Positions 7,696 through 14,262 are shown, counted from the stretch's first letter. The stretch: DNA of 14,388 nucleotides from Galactobacter sp. (GCF_022712295.1 NZ_JALAGT010000122.1:1-14388); one strand, 5' to 3'. Numbers and translations: made by a program. Notes: a model not told the origin generated them from the letters alone.

Positions 7696-8394
7696 CTATA
7701 CCAGGGCTGCGCTGATGACGCCTGCAGCCCTACGCAGCTCGCCAACCACGGTTTCGTCGTCGATCTCAGCCCCAGAGAGGTGAACCACGGCCACGGCCGC
7801 TGGCGGCTCACCCGGCACCACCAGAGGAACCGCGACCGAACGCAGCCCCGGGATAACCTCGTCTCTGGACACCCAGTGCTCGTCCGAGCGATCGGTGGGA
7901 TCCGGGCGGCCCACTCCCAGCCTGGTCAGTTCCTCGTCGGAGAGCTGCGCGCGGATCACCGCGCCAGGCGCCCCCAGGTCGAGACGGTGCCGCGACCCGG
8001 GGCGCTGTGCCACGACGCCGAGCCCACCGGTGGGTTCGGCCGAGACCAGAGTCATGACCAGGTCATCCACGAGCACCGTGAGGAACGTGGTCATCTGCAC
8101 CTTGTTGGCCACTCGCGTCAGTTCCGGCAGAGCCACGGTCTGCAGGTCGCGTTGCACCGACCTCGACAACGCGGCCAGTCCCAGCCCTAACCGGACTCGA
8201 CCGTCATCGTCCCGCGCGGCCAGGCCGTGTTCCTCGAGAGTGCGCAGCAGCCGGTAGACCACGGACCGGTGCAGACCGAGCCGTTCACACAATTCCGGCA
8301 GGGGCAGAGGTGTCTCCGCTTCAGAGAGCACTTCAAGCACCCTGATCCCTCTGGAAAGCGTCTGCGACCCTGAGCCGCCGGCTGCCGCAGCCAC
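7696..8394 (-). CDS. IclR-family transcriptional regulator
   Basis: A 232-residue IclR-type regulator, slightly shorter than the usual ~250. The N-terminal winged helix-turn-helix (about 10-72) shows SQTLSRGIRVLEVLSE and then LPELCERLGLHRSVVYRLLRTLEEHGLAA, a clear family match. The rest (about 80-232) is the effector-binding domain. Members of this family commonly control aromatic degradation operons (PcaR/PobR-type). The GTG start at 8394 lies 3 bases after the monooxygenase stop codon, so the gene is translationally coupled to the enzyme and would be induced with it. It is the only regulator in the window co-transcribed with the aromatic acid genes, and therefore the first candidate to bind the TCGTATACGA sites. 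A GntR-type protein outside the window is an alternative. Confidence 0.88.
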   Translation of the reverse strand: MAAAAGGSGSQTLSRGIRVLEVLSEAETPLPLPELCERLGLHRSVVYRLLRTLEEHGLAARDDDGRVRLGLGLAALSRSVQRDLQTVALPELTRVANKVQMTTFLTVLVDDLVMTLVSAEPTGGLGVVAQRPGSRHRLDLGAPGAVIRAQLSDEELTRLGVGRPDPTDRSDEHWVSRDEVIPGLRSVAVPLVVPGEPPAAVAVVHLSGAEIDDETVVGELRRAAGVISAALV

Positions 8395-8397
8395 GGC

Positions 8398-10290
8398 TCA
8401 GCCCTGGGTCGTCGCGGAATGCGGGGCCACGGTCTCGAAGAACGTGGCCAGCTCATCCTGGGCATCCAGCGGAAGGACCTGAGCCACGTACTGATCCGGA
8501 CGGACCACCACGATGGCACCATCGCGTGAGATCCCGCGCTCGTCGAAGATGTCCACGCCGGGATCGCAGGAGAAGACGTTCTCGTACTGCATCACCCCGA
8601 ACTCACCGTATGCAGGGCGGAAGACCTCGGGGGCGTCCAGCAGCTCAAAGTCCAGGTGGTTCTGCTGGTAGATCACCTTGGTATCGAACCACTCGTGCCG
8701 CGGACGCCCACCGAGGTCGGAACCGACCAATGGAGAGGCGGCGTCATTCTTGAGCCATGTGGCAAGGTCCGTGACCTTGGAATCCTGACCTGCCGCCGGA
8801 GCATCGGCGAACACGTAGATCCGCCAGCGGCCGTCGGCCTCGTGCAGGTGCCCCAGTTCCACGTGGTTTCCCTCCGCCCGGCGTGCCACCTTGGCCGACT
8901 TGAAGCGCTTGCCGACGGGGTAGCCGGTGGCCAGTTCCTGGTGTGCCTTGGTTCCGGTGGTCAGCCCGGGAACGTACTCGGTCATGAATCCGGCAGGGAA
9001 CTCGGCGGTGCGAACGTAGAAGTCCTCGAGCTCGGTCGGGGAGTCGAAGTCCTCCGGCTTGGCTGCCATCATCGAGGACCACTCCATATCGAAGTCGATC
9101 AGGTTCTGCGCGATGACCTGACGCTCCTTGGTGTAGGTGCGCAGCAGCTCCTCGGGAGCCACACCCAGGAGGACGTGGGCCAGCTTCCACGCCAGGTTGA
9201 AACCGTCCTGCATGGACACGTTCATGCCCTGTCCGGCCTTGGCGGAGTGCGTATGGCAGGCGTCGCCCAGGATGAACACGCGTGGCTTGCGTCCCGTGGC
9301 TTCATCCTCCACATCGTCGAAGCGGTCCGTGACGCGGTGGCCCACCTCGTAGATGGAGTGCCAAGCCACGTGCTTCACGTCCACGGTGTAGGGGTGCAGA
9401 ATCCGGTTGGCATGGGCCACGACCTCTTCGAGCGGCGTCTCACGCACATGGCCGTTGTCGTCCGCAGCCACCTCACCCAGGTCCACGTACATGCGGGCGA
9501 GCTGTCCACCCTCACGCGGGATGTGGAGGATCGAGCCGCCATCGTGTGACTGGATGGCGCACTTGGTCCGCCAGTCAGGGAAGTCGGTGACGGAGAGCGA
9601 ATCGATGACCCCCCAGGCGTGCAGCGCCTGCTTGCCCTGGCGGGTTGCACCGATGTCGCGGCGGATCTGGGACTTGGCCCCATCAGCACCCACGAGGTAC
9701 TTGGTGTTGACGGTGAATTCCTCACCCGATCCCACGCGGCGCAGACGAACGGCCACCGGGTGCTCACGAGTCTCGTCGATCTCGTGGGAGATGTATTCGA
9801 TGCCGTAGTCCGGAACCAGCTTCGAGGCGGAGTTGCGGGCAAACTCGCCGAAGTACTGCATCACGCGGGCCTGGTTGATGATGATGTGCGGGAACTCGGA
9901 GATGCCCTCCGGATCATCGGGAGCCACGGCCGTGCGCACAATGTTCTCGGGCTGCTCGGTGTCCGGCTTCCAGAAGGCCATCTCGGTGATGTGGTAGGCC
10001 TCCTCCACAATGCGCTTGGCGAAGCCGAAGGCCTGGAAGGTCTCGACCGAACGCGCCTGGATGCCATCGGCCTGCCCCACGAGCAGTTCCTCGGGTCGGC
10101 GCTCCACCAGGCGGACATTGAGCTCAGGGAAGGCGGAGAGCTGTGCCGCCGTGATCATGCCGGCAGGGCCCTCACCGACGATCAGCACGTCGAGGTTCTC
10201 GGGAAAATCCGCAGTGCGGTTCAGGCCGAAGCCTTCGGCACGCTTCACGTGGGGGTCGCGGGTGACGTATCCGTCCTCATGGAACTGCAT
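8398..10290 (-). CDS. mobA: FAD-dependent aromatic monooxygenase, 3-hydroxybenzoate 4-monooxygenase (MobA) type
   Basis: A 630-residue class A flavoprotein hydroxylase using NAD(P)H and O2 to add an OH to a phenolic acid. FAD motifs are clear: the dinucleotide-binding VGEGPAG at 38-44, the DG motif YLVGADGAKSQIRR at 198-211, and the GD motif with Asp343 in FILGDACHTHSAKAGQG. A C-terminal thioredoxin-like domain (about 420-630) ends with VVVRPDQYVAQVLPL, as in Comamonas MobA. From memory of that enzyme, its active-site Asp75 (GQADG) and His135 (FPHIIINQ) occur at the same positions here, and Lys243 and Tyr268 match its substrate-contacting Lys and Tyr. Hydroxylation of 3-hydroxybenzoate to protocatechuate is thus the best single guess. 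However, the linked genes are of the homoprotocatechuate type, so a hydroxyphenylacetate substrate is possible. ATG at 10290 has GAGG 5 bases upstream. It heads an operon with the IclR gene. Confidence 0.88.
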   Translation of the reverse strand: MQFHEDGYVTRDPHVKRAEGFGLNRTADFPENLDVLIVGEGPAGMITAAQLSAFPELNVRLVERRPEELLVGQADGIQARSVETFQAFGFAKRIVEEAYHITEMAFWKPDTEQPENIVRTAVAPDDPEGISEFPHIIINQARVMQYFGEFARNSASKLVPDYGIEYISHEIDETREHPVAVRLRRVGSGEEFTVNTKYLVGADGAKSQIRRDIGATRQGKQALHAWGVIDSLSVTDFPDWRTKCAIQSHDGGSILHIPREGGQLARMYVDLGEVAADDNGHVRETPLEEVVAHANRILHPYTVDVKHVAWHSIYEVGHRVTDRFDDVEDEATGRKPRVFILGDACHTHSAKAGQGMNVSMQDGFNLAWKLAHVLLGVAPEELLRTYTKERQVIAQNLIDFDMEWSSMMAAKPEDFDSPTELEDFYVRTAEFPAGFMTEYVPGLTTGTKAHQELATGYPVGKRFKSAKVARRAEGNHVELGHLHEADGRWRIYVFADAPAAGQDSKVTDLATWLKNDAASPLVGSDLGGRPRHEWFDTKVIYQQNHLDFELLDAPEVFRPAYGEFGVMQYENVFSCDPGVDIFDERGISRDGAIVVVRPDQYVAQVLPLDAQDELATFFETVAPHSATTQG

Positions 10291-10569
10291 GGTGGCCTCA
10301 CTTCATCGGGAGTCTCCAGAAGCGGGCCATGAACCCGTTCGCCCGGGCGAACGAGGAAGGTGCCATGGCGGCGCTGCCGGTGCTGAGAATGATCTCAACT
10401 GAATGTTCTGGTGTTCGATATGAGAACGTCTCGTCCTTATATCGAATCGTATACGACTTACAGTAGCGCCCATCACAGCTACGCGCCACCCGAACACCCA
10501 CCTCGGCACTGGTGGTGATCCCGTCGAGTCAGGAAAACGACACCTCATCAGGTTCCGTGCGGGCCCCGA
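10291..10569 (-). other. Promoter and leader region of the monooxygenase-IclR operon
   Basis: No gene is seen between the monooxygenase start and the terminator of the next operon. The part from about 10380 to 10470 is clearly more AT-rich than its surroundings and contains the operator at 10447-10456. On the minus strand TATAAG (10441-10436) is a plausible -10 box lying 5 bases past the palindrome. A convincing -35 box is not visible. The transcript would carry a leader of about 140 bases. Confidence 0.45.
10447..10456. promoter_or_regulatory. Operator-like palindrome in front of the monooxygenase operon (site 2)
   Basis: TCGTATACGA is a perfect 10-base palindrome, about 157 bases ahead of the monooxygenase ATG and just upstream of a candidate -10 box. 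It is identical to the cores of sites 1 and 3. Read on the minus strand, all three share TCGTATACGAT. A further ATCGA lies directly beside it at 10441-10445. Confidence 0.7.
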
Positions 10570-10584
10570 GCCATGCCACATGGC
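10570..10584. repeat. Small hairpin after the hpa-type operon terminator
   Basis: GCCATG and CATGGC flank a 3-base loop, giving a perfect 6-base stem just beyond the terminator on the minus strand. It may act as a second backup hairpin. Function is uncertain. Confidence 0.35.
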
Positions 10585-10592
10585 AAGAAAGC

Positions 10593-10626
10593 CTCGGCCC
10601 CACATCCTCCCGGATGTGGAGCCGAG
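10593..10626 (-). terminator. Intrinsic terminator of the FAH-RraA/hydratase/aldolase operon
   Basis: A 15-base stem with a 4-base loop, the arms being 10593-10607 and 10612-10626. The only non-Watson-Crick position is a G-U pair if transcribed from the minus strand, but an A-C mismatch if transcribed from the plus strand, so it is built for the minus direction. The stem is followed by GCTTTCTTG, a T-rich tail. It lies 74 bases past the aldolase stop codon. Confidence 0.82.
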
Positions 10627-10640
10627 ACTCCGAAATCGAC

Positions 10641-10661
10641 AGTCCACAGTCCACAGTCCAC
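10641..10661. repeat. Three tandem copies of a heptamer
   Basis: AGTCCAC is repeated three times exactly (10641-10647, 10648-10654, 10655-10661) between the aldolase stop codon and the terminator hairpin. It lies in the 3' untranslated part of the operon. It may be simple slippage; a regulatory role is not indicated by anything else seen. Confidence 0.75.
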
Positions 10662-10699
10662 GACACGTGCCGTAGAGCGTGGTCCCTCAGTCTTGACGA

Positions 10700-11509
10700 T
10701 CAGCTCAGGTATTGCTCCGCCAGTTTCTCGGTGGCCCGCGCCAACAGCGCCACGTCGGCACCGACGTTGACGAAGTCCGCTCCGGCGGCGAGGTAGTCCT
10801 TCGCCGCAGCGGGGTCGAACGCATTGACGCCGACGATCTTGCCCGCAGTCTTGGCCGCCGCGATGACGGACTTGACCGCCTCGACGACCTCGGGATGCCC
10901 CTGCTGTCCCAGGTATCCCATCGAGGCGGCGAGGTCAGAAGGGCCAAGGAAGATCGCGTCGACGCCCTCCACCGCTGCGATCTCAGCCGCATTGGATACT
11001 GCCTCGGAAGACTCGATCTGCACGATCAGGGACACGAGTTCGTGGGCCCGCGTCAGGTAATTCGGGATGCGCCCCCACCGCGACGAGCGGGCCAGGGCGG
11101 CACCGACACCGCGCACACCTGCCTCCGCTGCACCCGGCTGCGGGTACCGGACCGAACGAACGGCGGCGGCCGCCGAGGCGGCGTCGTGCACCATCGGGAC
11201 CATGATGTTCTGCGCACCGGCGTCCAGCACCTGCTTGATCGGCACCTCGTCGTTGACGGGCACCCTGACGACGGCCTGGGCGGAATAGCCTGCGACAGCA
11301 CGCAACTGCGCTTGGATCGACTCCAGCCAGAAGGAACCGTGCTCGGCGTCGATGAGGACGTAGTCGAAGCCAGCCCCCGCACAGATCTCTGCGGAGGTGG
11401 CACCGCCGTCGCACACGAACATGCCGACCACGGGTCGGGTGGCTGCCGGGGCCTCGGGACCCACGAAGAGGTCTCGGAAGGACGGGAGGGGGTTCAGTTG
11501 AACTGGCAC
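10700..11509 (-). CDS. hpaI: HpaI-type class II aldolase (4-hydroxy-2-oxoheptanedioate aldolase family)
   Basis: A 269-residue, metal-dependent pyruvate aldolase that splits 4-hydroxy-2-oxo-heptane-1,7-dioate (or a related 4-hydroxy-2-oxo acid) into pyruvate and a semialdehyde. It follows E. coli HpaI closely: His57 in LIDAEHG and Arg82 in VVRVPVND are the expected catalytic residues; Glu166 in VQIESSEA and Asp192 in GPSDLA are the expected metal ligands; RGVGAALARSSRWGRIPNYL (about 133-152) is a family hallmark. The GTG at 11509 is chosen because it gives the family length and has GGGAG 7 bases upstream. It overlaps the hydratase gene by 16 bases. The same frame stays open far upstream to about 12004, but that part only mirrors the hydratase gene. 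Last gene of the operon. Confidence 0.92.
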   Translation of the reverse strand: MPVQLNPLPSFRDLFVGPEAPAATRPVVGMFVCDGGATSAEICAGAGFDYVLIDAEHGSFWLESIQAQLRAVAGYSAQAVVRVPVNDEVPIKQVLDAGAQNIMVPMVHDAASAAAAVRSVRYPQPGAAEAGVRGVGAALARSSRWGRIPNYLTRAHELVSLIVQIESSEAVSNAAEIAAVEGVDAIFLGPSDLAASMGYLGQQGHPEVVEAVKSVIAAAKTAGKIVGVNAFDPAAAKDYLAAGADFVNVGADVALLARATEKLAEQYLS

Positions 11510-12279
11510 GTGATGGCTCCCAACTGGCCGTAGTCCGCGTGGACGGTGGAGCCAGGCTGCACCCACATGGGACGGGTGAAGGACCCGGCCAGGATCAGTT
11601 CGCCTGCACGCAGCTTCTCCCCGTGTTCGGAGAGGCGGTTGGCCAACCAGTGCACGCCGTTGGCGGGATGGCCCAGAACACCGGCGGCCACGCCGGTCTC
11701 CTCGATCTCCTGGTTGTTGGAGAGAATGCCTGGCACCCAGCGCAGGTCCACGGCGTCCGGAGCCACCGGCGTGCCCCCGATGACCATGAGCCCCATCGCG
11801 GCGTTGTCGGCAATGGTGTCCACGATGGTGCGACCGGCCATCTCGACGCGGGCGTCGAGGATCTCCAGCGCAGGAACCACGTACTCGGTGGCCCTCAGCA
11901 CGTCGAAGATCGTGGCATCCGGGCCCTCGACATCTTCTTTGAGCAGGAAGGCGAGTTCCATCTCCACGCGCGGCTTGGTGTAGTCGGACCAGGTCAGCGA
12001 GCACCCGGACTCACGGATCATGTCCTTGAAGATCACCCCGTAGTCCGGTTCGGTGATCCCGGTGGCGTCCTGCATGGCCTTGGAGGTCAGGCCGATCTTG
12101 TGGCCTGCGACGGTACGCCCCGCCTCTTCACCGCGTTGGCGCCAGATGTTCTGCACGGCGTAGGAATCCGCCACCTCCATGTCCGGGTAGCGCTGGGTCA
12201 GCAGCGGGACGGGCGTGCGCGTCTCTGCTGCGCGGACGAGTTCGTCAGCGATGGCGGTGTGAGTAGTGGTGTCCAACAT
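11494..12279 (-). CDS. hpaH: HpaH/MhpD-family 2-oxo-alkenoate hydratase
   Basis: A 261-residue hydratase expected to add water to 2-oxohept-4-ene-1,7-dioate (HpaH, about 267 residues in E. coli) or, less likely, 2-oxopent-4-enoate (MhpD). Family landmarks are GHKIGLTS at 59-66, the metal-binding glutamates Glu106 and Glu108 in RVEMELAFLL, Glu139 in ALEILDAR, and AGSFTRP at 231-237. The product would be the substrate of the aldolase encoded next. ATG at 12279 shares one base with the TGA of the FAH-RraA gene (TGATG), and AGGGGGAG lies 5 bases upstream, so coupled translation is very likely. A longer start upstream (12327) would add 16 residues not found in the family. Assignment to HpaH over MhpD rests mainly on the neighbouring HpaI and FAH genes. 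Confidence 0.9.
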   Translation of the reverse strand: MLDTTTHTAIADELVRAAETRTPVPLLTQRYPDMEVADSYAVQNIWRQRGEEAGRTVAGHKIGLTSKAMQDATGITEPDYGVIFKDMIRESGCSLTWSDYTKPRVEMELAFLLKEDVEGPDATIFDVLRATEYVVPALEILDARVEMAGRTIVDTIADNAAMGLMVIGGTPVAPDAVDLRWVPGILSNNQEIEETGVAAGVLGHPANGVHWLANRLSEHGEKLRAGELILAGSFTRPMWVQPGSTVHADYGQLGAITCQFN

Positions 12280-13772
12280 CAGTTCTCCCCCTGCTCTGCC
12301 TTGTAGGCCTCGTACTTGGCCTTCCACTCACCGCTGGGCGGGAACAGTCCTTCGATGGCATTGCCTGCCTCGACCTGCTCCAGCACCCAGGCGTCCTGCG
12401 CTTCCTGGGCCGCTGCGTCGGCAGCCACCTGGGCCACGAGGGCCGGCGGGATGACGATGATGCCGTCCGAATCGGCCACGATCACGTCGCCGGGCTGCAC
12501 GGTGGCGCCGCCGCAGGCCACGGTGATGTCGGTGTCCCACGGGATGTGCTTGCGGCCCAGGACGGAGGGGTGGGCTCCCGAGTGGAAGACGGGAAGGTCG
12601 ATGTCCGTGACGGCGGAGAGGTCACGCACGGCACCGTCGGAGATGATGCCTGCGGCACCCTTGACGCCCGCGCGGGTCACCAGGATGTCTCCCATGGTGG
12701 CGGCCCCGGTCTCGCCGCGGGCCTCCATGACCAGGATCTCACCCTCGTTGAGGGAGTCGATCACGCGCTTCTGGGCGTTGTAGCCGCCGCCGGACTGTTT
12801 GAAGAGGTCCTGGCGCAGGGGGACGTAGCGCAGTGTGCGGGCCACACCGATGACGCGGCGGGTGCCCTTGGTGGCGGTGAGACCTGCGATGGTGCAGTTC
12901 TCCACGCCGGCCTTCTTCACCGAGGTGGAGAGGGTCGCCACGGCGGCGGCTTCGAGTTGGGCACGGACCTCTGGGGTCAGCGGGTTCTCGGCGGGTGCGA
13001 TCCCGGCGGACTCGGCGTCGCCCCAGGCATCGATGCGGTCGGCGTCGGTGACCTTCGTGGGATTACCGAAGGCCTTGAAGCCCTGGTTGGCCTGCGTGGC
13101 TGTGGTGGTGAGTTCGCCGGTGGAGGCGCCGGCCTCGCGGGCGTCGGAGACCTCGATGGTGACAGTGTCGCCGGGGGCGAAGACGGAGGAGCCTGCGGGT
13201 GTGCCGGTCAGGATCACGTCGCCGGGGTGCAGGGTCATCTGCTGGGAGAGGTCGGCGACGATCTGGCCGAAGGAGAAGAGCAATTCGTCCGTCGTGGCGT
13301 TCTGAACCTCTGCGCCGTTCAGCCGCGTGGTGACACGCAGCCGCTCCGGGTCGAGTTCCGAGGCGGGCAGTAGGACTGGGCCAAGAGGCGTGTATCCGTC
13401 TCCGGACTTGGAGCGGACGTTGGAACCCTTGTCCGCATACTTGATGTCCTGGATACCCAGGTCGTTGGAGGCGGTCACCCAACCGACGTGGGCCCAGCCC
13501 TGCTCCGGGGTGATGCGACGAGCCTCGGTACCGATGACCAGGGCGATCTCACCTTCGAACTGCAGCAGCTCGGTATCGGCAGGGCGCTCAACCTCCGCGC
13601 CGGAGAGCGCGAGGGAGCTGGTGGCCTTCATGAAATAGGAGGGGAACTTAGGAGTGCGGCCCCGCTGGGCGGCACGGGATGAGTAGGAGAGGTGGACCGC
13701 GAGGACCTTCCCGACGGCGTCCAACACCTCCTGCGTCACGGGGACGGGCTTGGACACAGAGAACGGGAACAC
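12279..13772 (-). CDS. Two-domain fusion: FAH-family decarboxylase/hydrolase plus RraA-like aldolase
   Basis: A 497-residue protein with two distinct catalytic folds. Residues about 1-215 are a fumarylacetoacetate hydrolase (FAH) domain of the HpaG decarboxylase type: KFPSYFMK near 42-49, metal ligands Glu73, Glu75 (FEGEIALVIG) and Asp104 (ASNDLG), and SKSGDGYTPLGP. After a linker (about 216-263), residues about 265-475 are an RraA-like domain of the kind found in 4-hydroxy-4-methyl-2-oxoglutarate/4-carboxy-4-hydroxy-2-oxoadipate aldolases. It shows DGAVRDL (379-385; catalytic Arg383 and metal-binding Asp384) and ADSDGIIVIP. E. coli HpaG instead has two FAH domains. The FAH part could decarboxylate 5-carboxymethyl-2-oxo-hex-3-enedioate; the RraA part could act as aldolase or oxaloacetate decarboxylase. 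GTG at 13772 is chosen because AAGGAG is 8 bases upstream; the GTG at 13778 would leave only 2. First gene of the operon. Confidence 0.87.
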   Translation of the reverse strand: MFPFSVSKPVPVTQEVLDAVGKVLAVHLSYSSRAAQRGRTPKFPSYFMKATSSLALSGAEVERPADTELLQFEGEIALVIGTEARRITPEQGWAHVGWVTASNDLGIQDIKYADKGSNVRSKSGDGYTPLGPVLLPASELDPERLRVTTRLNGAEVQNATTDELLFSFGQIVADLSQQMTLHPGDVILTGTPAGSSVFAPGDTVTIEVSDAREAGASTGELTTTATQANQGFKAFGNPTKVTDADRIDAWGDAESAGIAPAENPLTPEVRAQLEAAAVATLSTSVKKAGVENCTIAGLTATKGTRRVIGVARTLRYVPLRQDLFKQSGGGYNAQKRVIDSLNEGEILVMEARGETGAATMGDILVTRAGVKGAAGIISDGAVRDLSAVTDIDLPVFHSGAHPSVLGRKHIPWDTDITVACGGATVQPGDVIVADSDGIIVIPPALVAQVAADAAAQEAQDAWVLEQVEAGNAIEGLFPPSGEWKAKYEAYKAEQGEN

Positions 13773-13821
13773 GTTCACGACTCCTTCGTACGGGATTGAC
13801 GCGTGCAGGTGGAGTGGCGAA

Positions 13822-13866
13822 CACCACGTCCACCTAAATCGTATACGAAATTGAGTGGACGTGGTG
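13822..13866. repeat. 12-base perfect inverted repeat enclosing operator site 3
   Basis: CACCACGTCCAC (13822-13833) is exactly complementary to GTGGACGTGGTG (13855-13866). The 21 bases between them contain the TCGTATACGA palindrome, and the two symmetries share almost the same centre (13844 and 13843.5). The element lies about 50-95 bases upstream of the FAH-RraA start. It could be a binding site for a second regulator, an extended multi-dimer operator, or a hairpin. Confidence 0.75.
13839..13848. promoter_or_regulatory. Operator-like palindrome in front of the FAH-RraA operon (site 3)
   Basis: TCGTATACGA lies about 66 bases upstream of the FAH-RraA GTG, identical to the cores of sites 1 and 2. 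On the minus strand its end forms TACGAT, which could serve as a -10 box, but I see no convincing -35 at the right distance. Confidence 0.7.
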
Positions 13867-13966
13867 AGCGAAAGTCATGCTGGATCGCCACGGTCAGGTC
13901 CGCTCACAGGAGAACTAGACCTCAGGAGGAATCAGGAGTTCGCCGAAAGCTGTGTCGAATTCAGGG

Positions 13967-14003
13967 CGGACGGCCCCTGCCCACGCACTGGCGGGGCCGT
14001 CCG
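13967..14003. terminator. Strong GC-rich hairpin without a visible gene
   Basis: CGGACGGCCCC (13967-13977) pairs perfectly with GGGGCCGTCCG (13993-14003). Three more pairs (GCC/GGC) continue inside after a bulged T, leaving an 8-base loop. The strength is that of an actinobacterial terminator lacking a T-tract. It lies about 100 bases upstream of the FAH-RraA control region and could insulate this operon from transcription entering from the right, but no gene ending here is visible. Confidence 0.5.
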
Positions 14004-14262
14004 GCTGATACAGGTCCGCGACCAACTCTCCGTTCACCCGCTCCGAGCCCACTGCGGCTCGAGTCGGTTCCGGCACCCACAGACGGTTCCGATGAGCGAA
14101 ACAGGAGTGCTGCGCCCGGTGACCCGAGGGACCCAGGACCCCCAGCCGGACCGAGTGTCACCATCTGACTCCCGACCGAACACCTTGACCTTGCGTTCGG
14201 CCCCTCCGAGGACGTCCGCATAACGTTCCCGGATCGAGCATCAGAATGATCACTTCTGCGTC

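Noticed and set aside
9619..10332. 237-codon plus-strand frame opposite the monooxygenase N-terminus
   Set aside because: Shadow of the FAD-binding domain; the minus-strand protein has all flavin motifs in order.
10570..10661. CRISPR-like array
   Set aside because: The repeats are 7 bases, directly adjacent with no spacers, and the nearby palindromes are ordinary terminator-type hairpins.
11510..12004. Upstream extension of the aldolase frame, which would give a 434-residue protein
   Set aside because: The extra part is Arg/Gly-rich, lies entirely inside the hydratase gene and matches nothing in the aldolase family. The GTG at 11509 with a ribosome site gives the normal family length.
12546..13373. 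275-codon plus-strand frame opposite the FAH-RraA gene
   Set aside because: Gly/Val/Asp-rich low-complexity translation, antisense to two well-defined enzyme domains.
13855..14223. Plus-strand frame of 122 codons at the right edge
   Set aside because: It starts within the inverted repeat around operator site 3, has no ribosome site and gives a low-complexity Ser/Pro/Arg-rich product. It also runs through the strong hairpin.
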